From positions 186,001 through 250,000 of the forward strand of contig VSPG01000001.1 in NCBI GenBank assembly GCA_009775265.1: a stretch of DNA of 64,000 nucleotides, given 5' to 3'. This stretch comes from Muribaculaceae bacterium (GTDB lineage Bacteria; Bacteroidota; Bacteroidia; Bacteroidales; Muribaculaceae). Positions 1 to 8,861 of this stretch are shown piece after piece; position 1 is the stretch's first letter, and every line of letters starts with the position of its first letter. The notes beneath the pieces were generated by a model that was given only the letters and a program-made list of their open reading frames with translations, did no database searches and was not told where the DNA came from. The translations under genes were made by a program, and so were the position numbers.

Positions 1-2630
1 CAAACTCGCTTAATGGCAACGAGCCGCTGTATGTGATTGACGGAGTGCCCCTATCAGGGCAATCCGACGGCAATACCAACGCATTGTCGTCAATAAATAC
101 GGCCGACATCGTGTCCATGGAAGTCTTGAAAGATGCTTCCGCGACTGCAATCTACGGCTCACGCGCGAGCAACGGAGTGATTATGATCACCACAAAGAGA
201 GGCGAAGCCGGAAAGACCAGGCTCAGTTATGAAGGCTACTATGGTATCCAGCAGATTCCGGAACGTCTCAATGTTCTGAATCTTCGCGAATTCGCAATCT
301 ACCGCAACCACAGAGCCGAAGTAATGGGATTTGGAGCCACCAAAGAATTCGGCGACCCTTCAATTCTCGGACCAGGCACAGACTGGCAGAATGAAATCTT
401 CAGAACTGCCGCTATGCATAACCATCAGGTATCCGTTTCCGGAGGCAATGACTGGGGGCGCTATGCCTTGGGACTAGGCTATCTCAATCAAGACGGTATT
501 GCAATCGGTTCGGATTTCCAACGTCTGTCAGGCCGAATCAATCTTGACACCAACATCACCAAATGGCTTTCAATTGGTGTCAGCGCTTCATTGTCCCGAA
601 CCAAGCAGACCAATACGATTGATAATGGTAACATCATCCGCACTGCACTTGACCAGCATCCCAACGTACCGGTCAGGAACCCCGACGGGTCATATGGCTT
701 TCAAGCCAAAGATGATAACTTCGGAACATTTTATGCCAACCCCGTGGCTGACGCCATTCTGCGCGAGGATTATGACCGTGGAACCAATTTTTTCGGCAAT
801 ATATGGGCTGACTTCAATATACTCAATGGCTTGACACTTCGCCTTGAATATGGCGGCGGTTTCAACTACAATAACCATTATTATTACCGTCCTACATATG
901 ACTATGGTTTCTTTACTCAGGATTCCGAAAGCTCACGTAGCGCCAGCAATGGCAAAAACTATTTTTTCAAGACTTTCCTGACCTATGACAAGCAAATACG
1001 CAAACATCATTTCAATTTGATGTTTGGCCATGAGTCAAATGGGAACGAATATGAATATCTTTCTGGCTCACGCCGAAACTTCTTCCTTAATTCAGTCCAC
1101 GAACTTGTAGCCGGAGACGCGCTCACAGCCAAAAACAACAGTTCACGCGGTTCCGGCTCCATGGAGTCATACTTCTGCCGAACCAATTACAATTTTGACG
1201 ACCGTTATCTGCTGACCTTCACCCTTCGCGCCGACGGCTCGTCGAACTTCGGCAAAGCCAACCGCTGGGGATGGTTTCCGTCGATCGCACTCGGATGGAG
1301 AATCAGTCAGGAAAAATTTCTCAGAGAGATTGAGCCGCTCAACAATCTGAAACTCCGTATGGGATGGGGCATAGTCGGCAACCAGAACATTGCGGCATAT
1401 GCATATGGCACCTCGATGGCATCCAGCGCCACAATCTGGGGCGCCGGATTTTATGCCGGAAATTACTCAAATGACAAACTGAAATGGGAAGAGACAAAGT
1501 CCTATAACGTAGGCCTTGATTTGGCGATGTTCAACAACCGTCTGGAATTCATCATTGACGGCTATCTGAAAAAGACTGACAATCTGCTGATGCAGGCATC
1601 GTTGCCAAGCTATGTGACGTCGGTCATATCTTCGCCTTGGGTCAATGCCGGAGCCATAGAAAACAAAGGATTTGAATTCACTCTCAATACGGTAAATATC
1701 AGCACGCGCGACTTCACATGGAGAACCGGCATCACCTTTTCGCTCAATCGCAACAAGGTGACAAAACTCTACACCAATACATCAAGTATCACCGGGACAA
1801 TCGGTGCTGACACTTATACCAAGACCATTGTCGGTCAGCCTGTCGGTCAGTTCTACGGCTATAATGTCGTTGGTATGTTCAGAGAAGCTGACGATTTTTA
1901 TGTCAAGGACAGTAACGGGGATTTCATGCTTGACGACAATTTCAAGAAAATTCTGGTGGCCATACCCGAAAACAAGACAATAAAAGAAAATGAAATATGG
2001 TATGGCGATTATATTTTCGAGGATGTGAACCATGACGGAGTCATCACAGAAGCCGACCGAAAATTCATAGGTAACCCTGAACCAAAGTTTACCTATGGCT
2101 TCAACACCACGTTAACCTACAAAGATTTTGATTTGAATATGTCACTTGTCGGAGTCTATGGCAACAAGGTGTTCAACTTCCTGCGTCAGATCTACACCGA
2201 CCCGATGCGTAACTCCAACCTGCTCCGTGAAGTCACCGACCTTGCGAACGTCGGACTAATTGATCCGAATGGCGGACATACGATGGAGAATATGCACGTA
2301 ACCAATCCCGAAGCGACAATCTGCCGTATTGCTGTCGACAATTCAAACAACAACAACCGCATGAGCAGTTTCTTTGTCGAAGACGGATCCTACTTGCGAG
2401 TAAAAAATATCTCCTTAGGCTATACATTCCCGAAATCTCTGCTCAAAAAAGCCACTATTGGAAATCTCAGGCTCTATTTCAATGTGCAGAACCCTTTTAC
2501 ATTCACCAAGTATAAAGGATTTGATCCTGAGATTGGAGCATATCACTACAACGTGCTGACGCGCGGCATCGACTATGCCCGTTATCCGTCACAGGTCATC
2601 TATACTTTCGGCCTTAATGTTTCACTCTAA
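1..2630 (+). CDS. SusC/RagA-family TonB-dependent outer-membrane transporter (5' end missing)
   Basis: The outer-membrane beta-barrel that imports oligosaccharides with its SusD partner, powered by TonB. The reading frame is open from base 3, so the gene begins upstream of the window and no start codon is seen here; the GTG at base 33 is an internal Val. The visible part opens in the plug domain with the family hallmark LYVIDGVP, followed by the A-I-Y-G-S-R-A-S-N-G-V-I motif (about bases 150-185) and then a long barrel with many aromatic-rich alternating strands, ending in a C-terminal strand (YTFGLNVSL) typical of barrel insertion. About 876 residues are visible of a usual 1000-1100, so the signal peptide, carboxypeptidase-like domain and start of the plug are missing. 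susD follows after 11 bases, giving the diagnostic SusC-SusD pair at the head of a polysaccharide utilisation locus. Confidence 0.95.
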   Translation, partial: NSLNGNEPLYVIDGVPLSGQSDGNTNALSSINTADIVSMEVLKDASATAIYGSRASNGVIMITTKRGEAGKTRLSYEGYYGIQQIPERLNVLNLREFAIYRNHRAEVMGFGATKEFGDPSILGPGTDWQNEIFRTAAMHNHQVSVSGGNDWGRYALGLGYLNQDGIAIGSDFQRLSGRINLDTNITKWLSIGVSASLSRTKQTNTIDNGNIIRTALDQHPNVPVRNPDGSYGFQAKDDNFGTFYANPVADAILREDYDRGTNFFGNIWADFNILNGLTLRLEYGGGFNYNNHYYYRPTYDYGFFTQDSESSRSASNGKNYFFKTFLTYDKQIRKHHFNLMFGHESNGNEYEYLSGSRRNFFLNSVHELVAGDALTAKNNSSRGSGSMESYFCRTNYNFDDRYLLTFTLRADGSSNFGKANRWGWFPSIALGWRISQEKFLREIEPLNNLKLRMGWGIVGNQNIAAYAYGTSMASSATIWGAGFYAGNYSNDKLKWEETKSYNVGLDLAMFNNRLEFIIDGYLKKTDNLLMQASLPSYVTSVISSPWVNAGAIENKGFEFTLNTVNISTRDFTWRTGITFSLNRNKVTKLYTNTSSITGTIGADTYTKTIVGQPVGQFYGYNVVGMFREADDFYVKDSNGDFMLDDNFKKILVAIPENKTIKENEIWYGDYIFEDVNHDGVITEADRKFIGNPEPKFTYGFNTTLTYKDFDLNMSLVGVYGNKVFNFLRQIYTDPMRNSNLLREVTDLANVGLIDPNGGHTMENMHVTNPEATICRIAVDNSNNNNRMSSFFVEDGSYLRVKNISLGYTFPKSLLKKATIGNLRLYFNVQNPFTFTKYKGFDPEIGAYHYNVLTRGIDYARYPSQVIYTFGLNVSL

Positions 2631-2641
2631 CAAGAATACCA

Positions 2642-4225
2642 ATGAAAAAATCATATATCACCCTATTAGGAATTGGAATAGCCGTATGTCTGCCGTCATG
2701 TGGAGAAGACTATCTTGAAAAGCTGCCTCAAGGAAACTATGTGGAAGGGACATATTACGTTTCCGATAAAGCCCTCGAAGCCGCGACTTCAGTGCTGTAT
2801 AACCGCCCATGGTTTGAATACAACAGCGAAGGAGCCCTCTACATAAGCAGCATGGCCAATGAATGTTTCGACGCGTGGAACGCACCGGAATTCAACACCA
2901 TGCAGGTAACGGCTCTAAACCCTCACCTGTCGAACATATGGCGTTCATTTTTCGCTGTGGTGACCATGTCAAACTCCATCATCGATGCCTGCCAGACGAA
3001 AGCTGGAGGAGACTGCACCGAGGCCGGTATCCGCACGGCTATAGGAGAAGCGCGGCTGATGAGAGCCGCAGCTTATTTTTATGCGGTGAGGTTCTGGGGA
3101 CCTATGATTCTGTTTGAAAACAATCAGGACATCGTCGACAATCCCATACGTCCGCTAAACAAAGAGGAGGACGTTTTCAGATTCATTATCCGCGACCTTG
3201 AGACGTCTGCCGACTATCTTCCTGAAATCGGGACAAAAGGGCGTGCGACATGCTGGTCGGCCAAAGCGCTTCTCGCAAAAGTATATCTGTGCCGCTCCGG
3301 ATGGAACGGCGGAACACGAGACGAATCTGACCTTGAGAAATGTAAGGCTCTGTGTGAAGATGTCATAAACAGGAGCGGGTTGAAACTTCTTCCCGAGTAT
3401 GCCGACCTTTTCAAATATAAGTTCAATAATAATGAAGAGTCACTATTGGCCATGCAGTGGGTTCCTCTCGGCGAATGGGGCACGCAAAACACCCTCTATT
3501 CAATTCTTTCAATCAATGATATGACCGGCGGCGTAGGAGCATGGGGTTCTCCCTTTGCTCCGATAGAAATGCTCAAACAGTACGAGCATGCCGACACTGT
3601 CCGCCGCAACGCCACATATCTGACTCAATTCAGCTTCTATCCTGAAATAAATATCGCCGACGGGGGGTATCGTTATGACAGAGAAAGCGCTCAGATTAAG
3701 AAAGGAGCCATCGGAGGTCCCGACGATGATAATGACGGGTTTGTGGCTCCGATGAGTTCTCCGCTAAATACCTACATAATCCGTCTGGCCGACACATATC
3801 TGACCTATGCGGAAGCCTGTCTCGGAAACAACGACAAACTCACAGAAGGCCCGGGATTGGAAGCATTTAACAAGATTCGTGAGCGTGCGAAGATTGACCC
3901 CAAAAAATCCATAACATTCGAAGACATTATGCGCGAACGCCGAATAGAATTCTGCATGGAGTACACCAACTGGTATGAATACGTCAGCTGGTTCAAATGG
4001 AAACCTGATCTTATTCTCAATCTTATCAATAATCAGGAGCGTGGCACCCGTGCCGATAAAGTTAAGAAAGATTCGGATGGCGAACTGACATTTGAAGGCC
4101 TGATTAAACCGACTTCGCCTGTGGTGGTAATCGGCAGCAAGATGTTTATGCCATATCCAGAAAACGATGTCATTCAGAATCCATTGCTGAAGGACGAACC
4201 GGTAAATTATGATTTTAAAGACTGA
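2642..4225 (+). CDS. SusD/RagB-family surface glycan-binding lipoprotein
   Basis: The lid of the SusCD importer, which captures glycan at the cell surface and hands it to SusC. The 527-residue product starts with a lipoprotein signal (MKKSYITLLGIGIAV) ending in the lipobox LPSC with Cys20. Acidic residues follow the cysteine (GED), as in Bacteroidota lipoproteins sent to the outer face. The rest shows the helical TPR-like SusD fold: the early IIDAC helix, EARLMRAAAYFYAVRFWG, then the late YAEACLG / FNKIRERAKI / IMRERRIEFCMEY block that defines the RagB/SusD C-terminal domain. It lies 11 bases after susC and 19 bases before the next start, so it is in the same transcript. Ligand specificity cannot be read from the sequence. 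Confidence 0.95.
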   Translation: MKKSYITLLGIGIAVCLPSCGEDYLEKLPQGNYVEGTYYVSDKALEAATSVLYNRPWFEYNSEGALYISSMANECFDAWNAPEFNTMQVTALNPHLSNIWRSFFAVVTMSNSIIDACQTKAGGDCTEAGIRTAIGEARLMRAAAYFYAVRFWGPMILFENNQDIVDNPIRPLNKEEDVFRFIIRDLETSADYLPEIGTKGRATCWSAKALLAKVYLCRSGWNGGTRDESDLEKCKALCEDVINRSGLKLLPEYADLFKYKFNNNEESLLAMQWVPLGEWGTQNTLYSILSINDMTGGVGAWGSPFAPIEMLKQYEHADTVRRNATYLTQFSFYPEINIADGGYRYDRESAQIKKGAIGGPDDDNDGFVAPMSSPLNTYIIRLADTYLTYAEACLGNNDKLTEGPGLEAFNKIRERAKIDPKKSITFEDIMRERRIEFCMEYTNWYEYVSWFKWKPDLILNLINNQERGTRADKVKKDSDGELTFEGLIKPTSPVVVIGSKMFMPYPENDVIQNPLLKDEPVNYDFKD

Positions 4226-4244
4226 CTCTAATCGACAGACAATT

Positions 4245-5747
4245 ATGAAAAACTATAAAACTTTATTCTGCGTGGCCATAGTCTGCCTGATGCAGGTCTT
4301 GTTCTTTGCCTCATGTAGTCCGGACGACGACAATGACGGCCTGCCGATGATTACCGGCGTGCGTTCGATTGAAAATCCCGACAGCCTTTTCACCGAAGGA
4401 GAGCGCTGGCAGCTTATAGTAATCATGGGGCGCAATCTGAATGGGGCCAAAGAAATATATATCAATGACCAGATGATTTCATTCAATCCGACTTATGTCA
4501 CGTCGACCGATATCATTCTGTCAATACCCGAAAAGCTGAAACTAGTCGGAGAGGATCCGAATCTTAAGCCGGAGATACGCATTGTCACTGACCACGGCGT
4601 CGCGACCTATGCATTCCATGTGAATTCCCCGGCTCCATATCTCATATCATATACCGCCGACTGGTTAGGACAGCAGCCATTGGCGCCGGGTCAGGAGATA
4701 CGTATCAAGGGTGAGAATTTCTATGAGGTACAAAGCCTCTATATCTCCGAGACCAATCCATATGAGGTCGATGAGGAGGGCAACCCTATAGAGCCGGAAG
4801 GCCCTGTGGCCAAATATGAAATCAGCGAATTTACCGTCAACGCGTCATTTGATGGAATCACGGCGACAATGCCGACCACATTCCCTGATAAGGGATATAT
4901 TGTTCTCGAATGTTATTCCGGCCCGTCGGTCATTGGATTCAGTTCTGTAAAACCCAAGCCTCCGGTAATCGAAGATATATCGTCAGACATGCCGGTCTGG
5001 GGTGAGCCGTGTACGATATTCGGCAAGGATTTCGATGATGTAGTGGCAATCATGATTGGTAAAGACGAGATTACGATACCGGCCAAAGACATCATCGCAA
5101 ACGATGACAATACACAGCTTACATTCTCCTTGCCCTCGCTTCCGGAAAAGGGCGGCCGTCTGATTCTAATCACCGAGCAGGGACGCGACACAGTGCCGTT
5201 CTATCAGAAGTCTAGAGTTATGATTGACTTCGACAATTATGGACGTTATTTCTGGGGCGGTACCGATTTAGGCAAATCGGTGGATGAAACCACTGCCAAC
5301 AACAAACCTGCCAACACTTCGGGCAAGTTCTGGGGTATCGAGGGCACAACCCAGATTGGCAACGGCTGGTGGGGGCCACTTTATCTCGGCGAAGCCCAGA
5401 TTACAGATATACCTGACGACACCCCAATTGAAAAAGTAGAGTTCCGCTATGAGTGTTATATGCACTATCCGTATGTCGACGGTATGGATACATGGTTCAT
5501 ACTATGTGATGCGACTCCCACACAGGGCCAGTATTTCTTCGATGGATATAAAGACCGCATAACCGGCCGCTGTGAACAAGGCCGCTGGATGTGTTGCTCT
5601 ATTCCTATGGCTGAATTTACATCGGTCGCGACATTCGGCGAGGTCCGTCAGAATCTGACATCGGTCTATCTCCATGTCTGCAACTCCAACAATGTTCAGG
5701 ACATAGCTGTCTACTTTGACAATTTCCGCATGTATGTAAACCCATAA
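4245..5747 (+). CDS. IPT/TIG-domain surface glycan-binding lipoprotein (SGBP-B type)
   Basis: An accessory surface binder of the locus. The ATG at 4245 is chosen because it begins a clean lipoprotein signal (MKNYKTLFCVAIVCL, lipobox ASC, Cys24); an ATG at 4209 in frame would overlap susD and put a polar tail before the signal. The cysteine is followed by SPDDDND, an acidic surface-export signal. The 500 residues then show tandem Ig-like IPT/TIG repeats (patterns such as ITGVRSIENPD, GRNLNGAKEIYIND, APGQEIRIKGENF, WGEPCTIFGKDF). The last 180 residues or so form a beta-rich domain with many Trp and Tyr (FWGGTD, GNGWWGPLY, MHYPYVDG). This is the layout of SGBP-B proteins, whose C-terminal domain binds beta-glucan-type chains in xyloglucan and related loci. 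The ligand here is inferred. Confidence 0.88.
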   Translation: MKNYKTLFCVAIVCLMQVLFFASCSPDDDNDGLPMITGVRSIENPDSLFTEGERWQLIVIMGRNLNGAKEIYINDQMISFNPTYVTSTDIILSIPEKLKLVGEDPNLKPEIRIVTDHGVATYAFHVNSPAPYLISYTADWLGQQPLAPGQEIRIKGENFYEVQSLYISETNPYEVDEEGNPIEPEGPVAKYEISEFTVNASFDGITATMPTTFPDKGYIVLECYSGPSVIGFSSVKPKPPVIEDISSDMPVWGEPCTIFGKDFDDVVAIMIGKDEITIPAKDIIANDDNTQLTFSLPSLPEKGGRLILITEQGRDTVPFYQKSRVMIDFDNYGRYFWGGTDLGKSVDETTANNKPANTSGKFWGIEGTTQIGNGWWGPLYLGEAQITDIPDDTPIEKVEFRYECYMHYPYVDGMDTWFILCDATPTQGQYFFDGYKDRITGRCEQGRWMCCSIPMAEFTSVATFGEVRQNLTSVYLHVCNSNNVQDIAVYFDNFRMYVNP

Positions 5748-5761
5748 CAGACTGATAACAA

Positions 5762-7297
5762 ATGAAAACAAGTTATATTCTACAGATTTTTCTGTCGTTG
5801 ATCATCTCCGTCGGGGCAACTTCCTGCTCGGATGACGATGATTACAATCCCGCACCTGAAAAGATCAACTTCGTACTTGAAAATGATTTGCTGTCATTCC
5901 AGAAGGAAAGTACCTCGAACTCATTCCGCATCAAATCAGAGGTGACTCCACAAATAGATTGCGGTGCAAACTGGGTCAATCTGGAACTCGAACGTCTGAC
6001 AGCTTCGATATATCGTCTTAACGTTACCGTTGCCGAAAATTCCGGCAACGACCGTACAGCCATCGTGAAAATCATCTCGGGGACTGAGACCAAGACTTTG
6101 GCCATCAACCAGTCATCCACCCCTCAGGCTTCGGTTTCCGACATAACTGCTTGGTTGGGCTTGGGATGGAATCCCGGCAACCATATGGACGCATATAAGA
6201 ACGGGGTTGCCGACGAACTCTGCGACTTCAACTATCCCTTGACACAGGAGCTGTTTGACAAAGTCAAGGCGGCCGGATTCAAGACTGTGCGTCTGCCGGT
6301 CACATGGTTAGGTCACATAGGTCCGGCTCCCGACTATAAGATTGACGGCCGTCTCGAGCGCGTGGCAGAAATCGTAGGCTATGCTGAAAAAGCCGGCCTC
6401 AATATCATCATCAACATCCACCACGATGGTTCGGGCGGTTATGGCTACTGGCTCGACTTCAAACCCGCCGCTGCCAATGTGGCCAAGAATCTCGAGGTTC
6501 AGGACCAGATACAAAAGGTGTGGACGCAGATTGCCGAACGTTTTGTAGACACAGGCGATTTTCTTATCTTTGAGGCTTTCAATGAGATTCATGACGGAGA
6601 CTGGGGATGGGGAGCCAATCTCACGGACAACGGACGTCAGTATGGCCTGCTCAACGAATGGCTTCAGATATTCGTCGATGCGGTTCGTTCTACTGGCGGC
6701 AAAAACGCTACCCGCTATCTCGGAATACCCGGCTATGCCGGCGGATGGGAACTGATTGAACACCTTGAAATCCCGAAAGATCCCACAATAGGGCGTATGC
6801 TTGTCTCAGTCCACTGCTATTCACCCGGCAAATTCTGTCAGGAGTTTTATGACGAAGGCGGCAACTGGACCTATCTTCCTGAATGGGGCCACACCGCGAC
6901 TGAAGGTAAATATCCCGCAGATGATGTCGATGAGGAAGGTCTGGCCGATATTTTCCGAGGGCTGAAAGCTCGGTTTACAGACAATAATATACCGGTATAT
7001 ATCGGTGAGTTCACGTGCACCAACCGTCCCTCCGGCCGCGAGACTGAATTCCGTGACTACTATCTTGAGTACTTCTGCAAGGCGGCTCACGACTGCGGAC
7101 TCGCGCCGATATTCTGGGATAACAACGGACCGGGCTTGGGAGCAGGACAGGGTGCTATCTTCAATAGGCAGACAGGCGAGATAATTCAAAATAATGCCTC
7201 GGCTGTCGCAGCAATGGTGCGCGCTGTTTCCGACGATAGTCCTGAATATACACTGCAAAGCATCTATGACCGAGCACCTGTGAAAATAGAAGAATAG
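5762..7297 (+). CDS. BACON-domain GH5 endo-beta-glycanase lipoprotein
   Basis: Predicted surface endo-glycanase that makes the first cut in the polymer. The 511-residue product has a lipoprotein signal (lipobox ATSC, Cys22) followed by SDDDDYN, the strongest surface-export signal in the locus. Residues about 35-120 form a BACON Ig-like domain (SFQKESTSNSFRIKSE, VTVAENSGNDRTAIVKI). The GH5 barrel follows from about residue 130: KTVRLPVTW, INIHHDGSGG, the acid/base in FEAFNEIHDG (Glu275) and the nucleophile in YIGEFTC (Glu416). The IHHD motif and BACON linkage recall GH5_4, the family of BoGH5A xyloglucanase. However, the usual GWNLGNTLDA reads GWNPGNHMDA here. Subfamily and substrate are therefore inference; family and retaining mechanism are firm. 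It is 14 bases after the binder gene. Confidence 0.88.
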   Translation: MKTSYILQIFLSLIISVGATSCSDDDDYNPAPEKINFVLENDLLSFQKESTSNSFRIKSEVTPQIDCGANWVNLELERLTASIYRLNVTVAENSGNDRTAIVKIISGTETKTLAINQSSTPQASVSDITAWLGLGWNPGNHMDAYKNGVADELCDFNYPLTQELFDKVKAAGFKTVRLPVTWLGHIGPAPDYKIDGRLERVAEIVGYAEKAGLNIIINIHHDGSGGYGYWLDFKPAAANVAKNLEVQDQIQKVWTQIAERFVDTGDFLIFEAFNEIHDGDWGWGANLTDNGRQYGLLNEWLQIFVDAVRSTGGKNATRYLGIPGYAGGWELIEHLEIPKDPTIGRMLVSVHCYSPGKFCQEFYDEGGNWTYLPEWGHTATEGKYPADDVDEEGLADIFRGLKARFTDNNIPVYIGEFTCTNRPSGRETEFRDYYLEYFCKAAHDCGLAPIFWDNNGPGLGAGQGAIFNRQTGEIIQNNASAVAAMVRAVSDDSPEYTLQSIYDRAPVKIEE

Positions 7298-7359
7298 ACG
7301 ACAGCATGCCCGATATAGATGGGTAATAATTAATAAGATTGTTTCTAAGTTCGCATCTT

Positions 7360-7405
7360 CTGTATGTGCGGATAATGGACTGGCTCTATATGTCCGCGCA
7401 TACAG
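7360..7405 (+). other. Intercistronic hairpin between the GH5 and first GH43 genes
   Basis: Arms of 13 bases at 7360-7372 and 7393-7405 pair with one G.U, around a 20-base loop. No T-run follows, so this looks more like an RNA processing, stability or partial attenuation element than a full terminator. It sits in the only sizeable gap (142 bases) inside the locus. Confidence 0.35.
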
Positions 7406-7439
7406 ATGAAATTTTCTTATCCCAAAAACAAAAAATACA

Positions 7440-8861
7440 ATGGACAGAAATCTACTGACCGCAGGTTTGTTGCTGCTTTCGTTTCCTTCTGTAGCCCAGA
7501 GGCCTGTTATTCAGACAAATTTCACTCCCGACCCGGCGCCGATGGTTTATGACGACACGTTCTATATCTATACTGGACATGATGAGGATGGAGAGCACAA
7601 TGAGTTTGTCATGAACGAATGGCGGGTATATTCATCAAAGGATATGGTCAACTGGACGGACCATGGTTCTCCGATGTCACTTGACACATTCAAATGGGCT
7701 GAATGGGGCGCATGGGCATCGCAGTGTGTAGAACGTGATGGAAAATTCTTCTGGTATGTCTGCTGTGTAGACAAGGCAACTCACGACATGGCTATCGGTG
7801 TGGCCGTGGCCGAGAGCCCGACCGGGCCATTCATGGATGCTGTCGGTGCTCCGCTTGTCAGCGGCCCCGGGGGATATATAGACCCTACGGTTTTCGTCGA
7901 GCCAAATGGTGATGCGTGGCTCTATTGGGGAAATCCTGGCCTGTGGTGCTGCAAACTCAATCGCGATATGGTTTCCTACGATAGGAATTTCGTCATAACA
8001 GGTAGCCATGTTGAAAAAGTAGCTGACGGGGTGTGGAAATTTATCCAGAATGAGGATTCCTTCGGTGGACCTGAAAAGCTCGCCGAAGGCAAGACCTTCG
8101 CAGACTATAAGGACCTTTACGAGGAAGGTCCGTGGTTTTACCGACGCAACGGGCTCTACATTCTGGCCTATGCTGCAGGGGGTGTGCCGGAGCATATCTC
8201 ATATTCTGTAAGCGATAAACCTTATGGCCCGTGGAAATATGCTGGACAGATCATGCCTTTGCAGGATATGGGCTCGTTTACAAATCATTGCGGAATTGCC
8301 GATTTCAAAGGTAATCACTATTTCATATACCACTGCGGCAGTCTGCCAGGAGGCAGCGGATTCAACCGTTCGACGGCTATAGAGCAGTTTGACTATAATC
8401 CAGACGGCACCATCCCGACTATATATCCTACCGAGGATGGGGTGGAGGCTGTTGGCACGCTCGATCCCTATAGCCGGGTGGAGGCCGAGACGATGGCATG
8501 GTCCGAGGGGCTTAAGACCGAGCCGAACGACCAGACAGGAATCTATGTGTCGGAAATTCATGACGGAGACTATCTTCAGGTCCGTTCCGTAGATTTTGGT
8601 GACAAAGGTGCCGATTCGGTTACAGTGGCTGTGGCCAGTGCTCTGCGCGGAGGGGCGATTGACATATATTCTGGTGACTGTACCGGACAGCTCATTGCAT
8701 CAATCAAGGTTTCACCGACTGGAGGATGGGAGAAATGGACCACCATAACAGCTCGGCTGGCCTCCTCACTCACGGGCATCCACAATCTGTCATTTTGCTT
8801 CAGAGGGAAAAAGGGATGTAAACTTTTTAATTTTGATTATTGGAAATTCAATCGCAAATGA
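7440..8861 (+). CDS. GH43 beta-xylosidase/alpha-L-arabinofuranosidase-like enzyme with C-terminal CBM6
   Basis: Predicted periplasmic exo-acting or debranching glycosidase. The 473-residue product has a short type I signal peptide (LLTAGLLLLSFPSVAQ) and no lipobox. The five-bladed GH43 propeller shows the three expected carboxylates: general base Asp31 in PDPAPMVYDD, pKa modulator Asp148 in YIDPTVF, and acid Glu229 in YEEGPWFY. Residues about 345-472 form a CBM6-like beta-sandwich opening with YSRVEAETMAWSEG, the classic CBM6 start, and closing with FNFDYWKF. This GH43-CBM6 layout is common in subfamily 29-like enzymes acting on arabinose- or xylose-bearing side chains, but subfamily cannot be fixed by eye. 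The stop overlaps the next start (ATGA), so the two GH43 genes are translationally coupled. Confidence 0.88.
   Translation: MDRNLLTAGLLLLSFPSVAQRPVIQTNFTPDPAPMVYDDTFYIYTGHDEDGEHNEFVMNEWRVYSSKDMVNWTDHGSPMSLDTFKWAEWGAWASQCVERDGKFFWYVCCVDKATHDMAIGVAVAESPTGPFMDAVGAPLVSGPGGYIDPTVFVEPNGDAWLYWGNPGLWCCKLNRDMVSYDRNFVITGSHVEKVADGVWKFIQNEDSFGGPEKLAEGKTFADYKDLYEEGPWFYRRNGLYILAYAAGGVPEHISYSVSDKPYGPWKYAGQIMPLQDMGSFTNHCGIADFKGNHYFIYHCGSLPGGSGFNRSTAIEQFDYNPDGTIPTIYPTEDGVEAVGTLDPYSRVEAETMAWSEGLKTEPNDQTGIYVSEIHDGDYLQVRSVDFGDKGADSVTVAVASALRGGAIDIYSGDCTGQLIASIKVSPTGGWEKWTTITARLASSLTGIHNLSFCFRGKKGCKLFNFDYWKFNRK

Noticed and set aside
33..35. GTG as start of the SusC gene
   Set aside because: The frame is open from base 3 and already reads as SusC plug sequence, so the codon is an internal valine.
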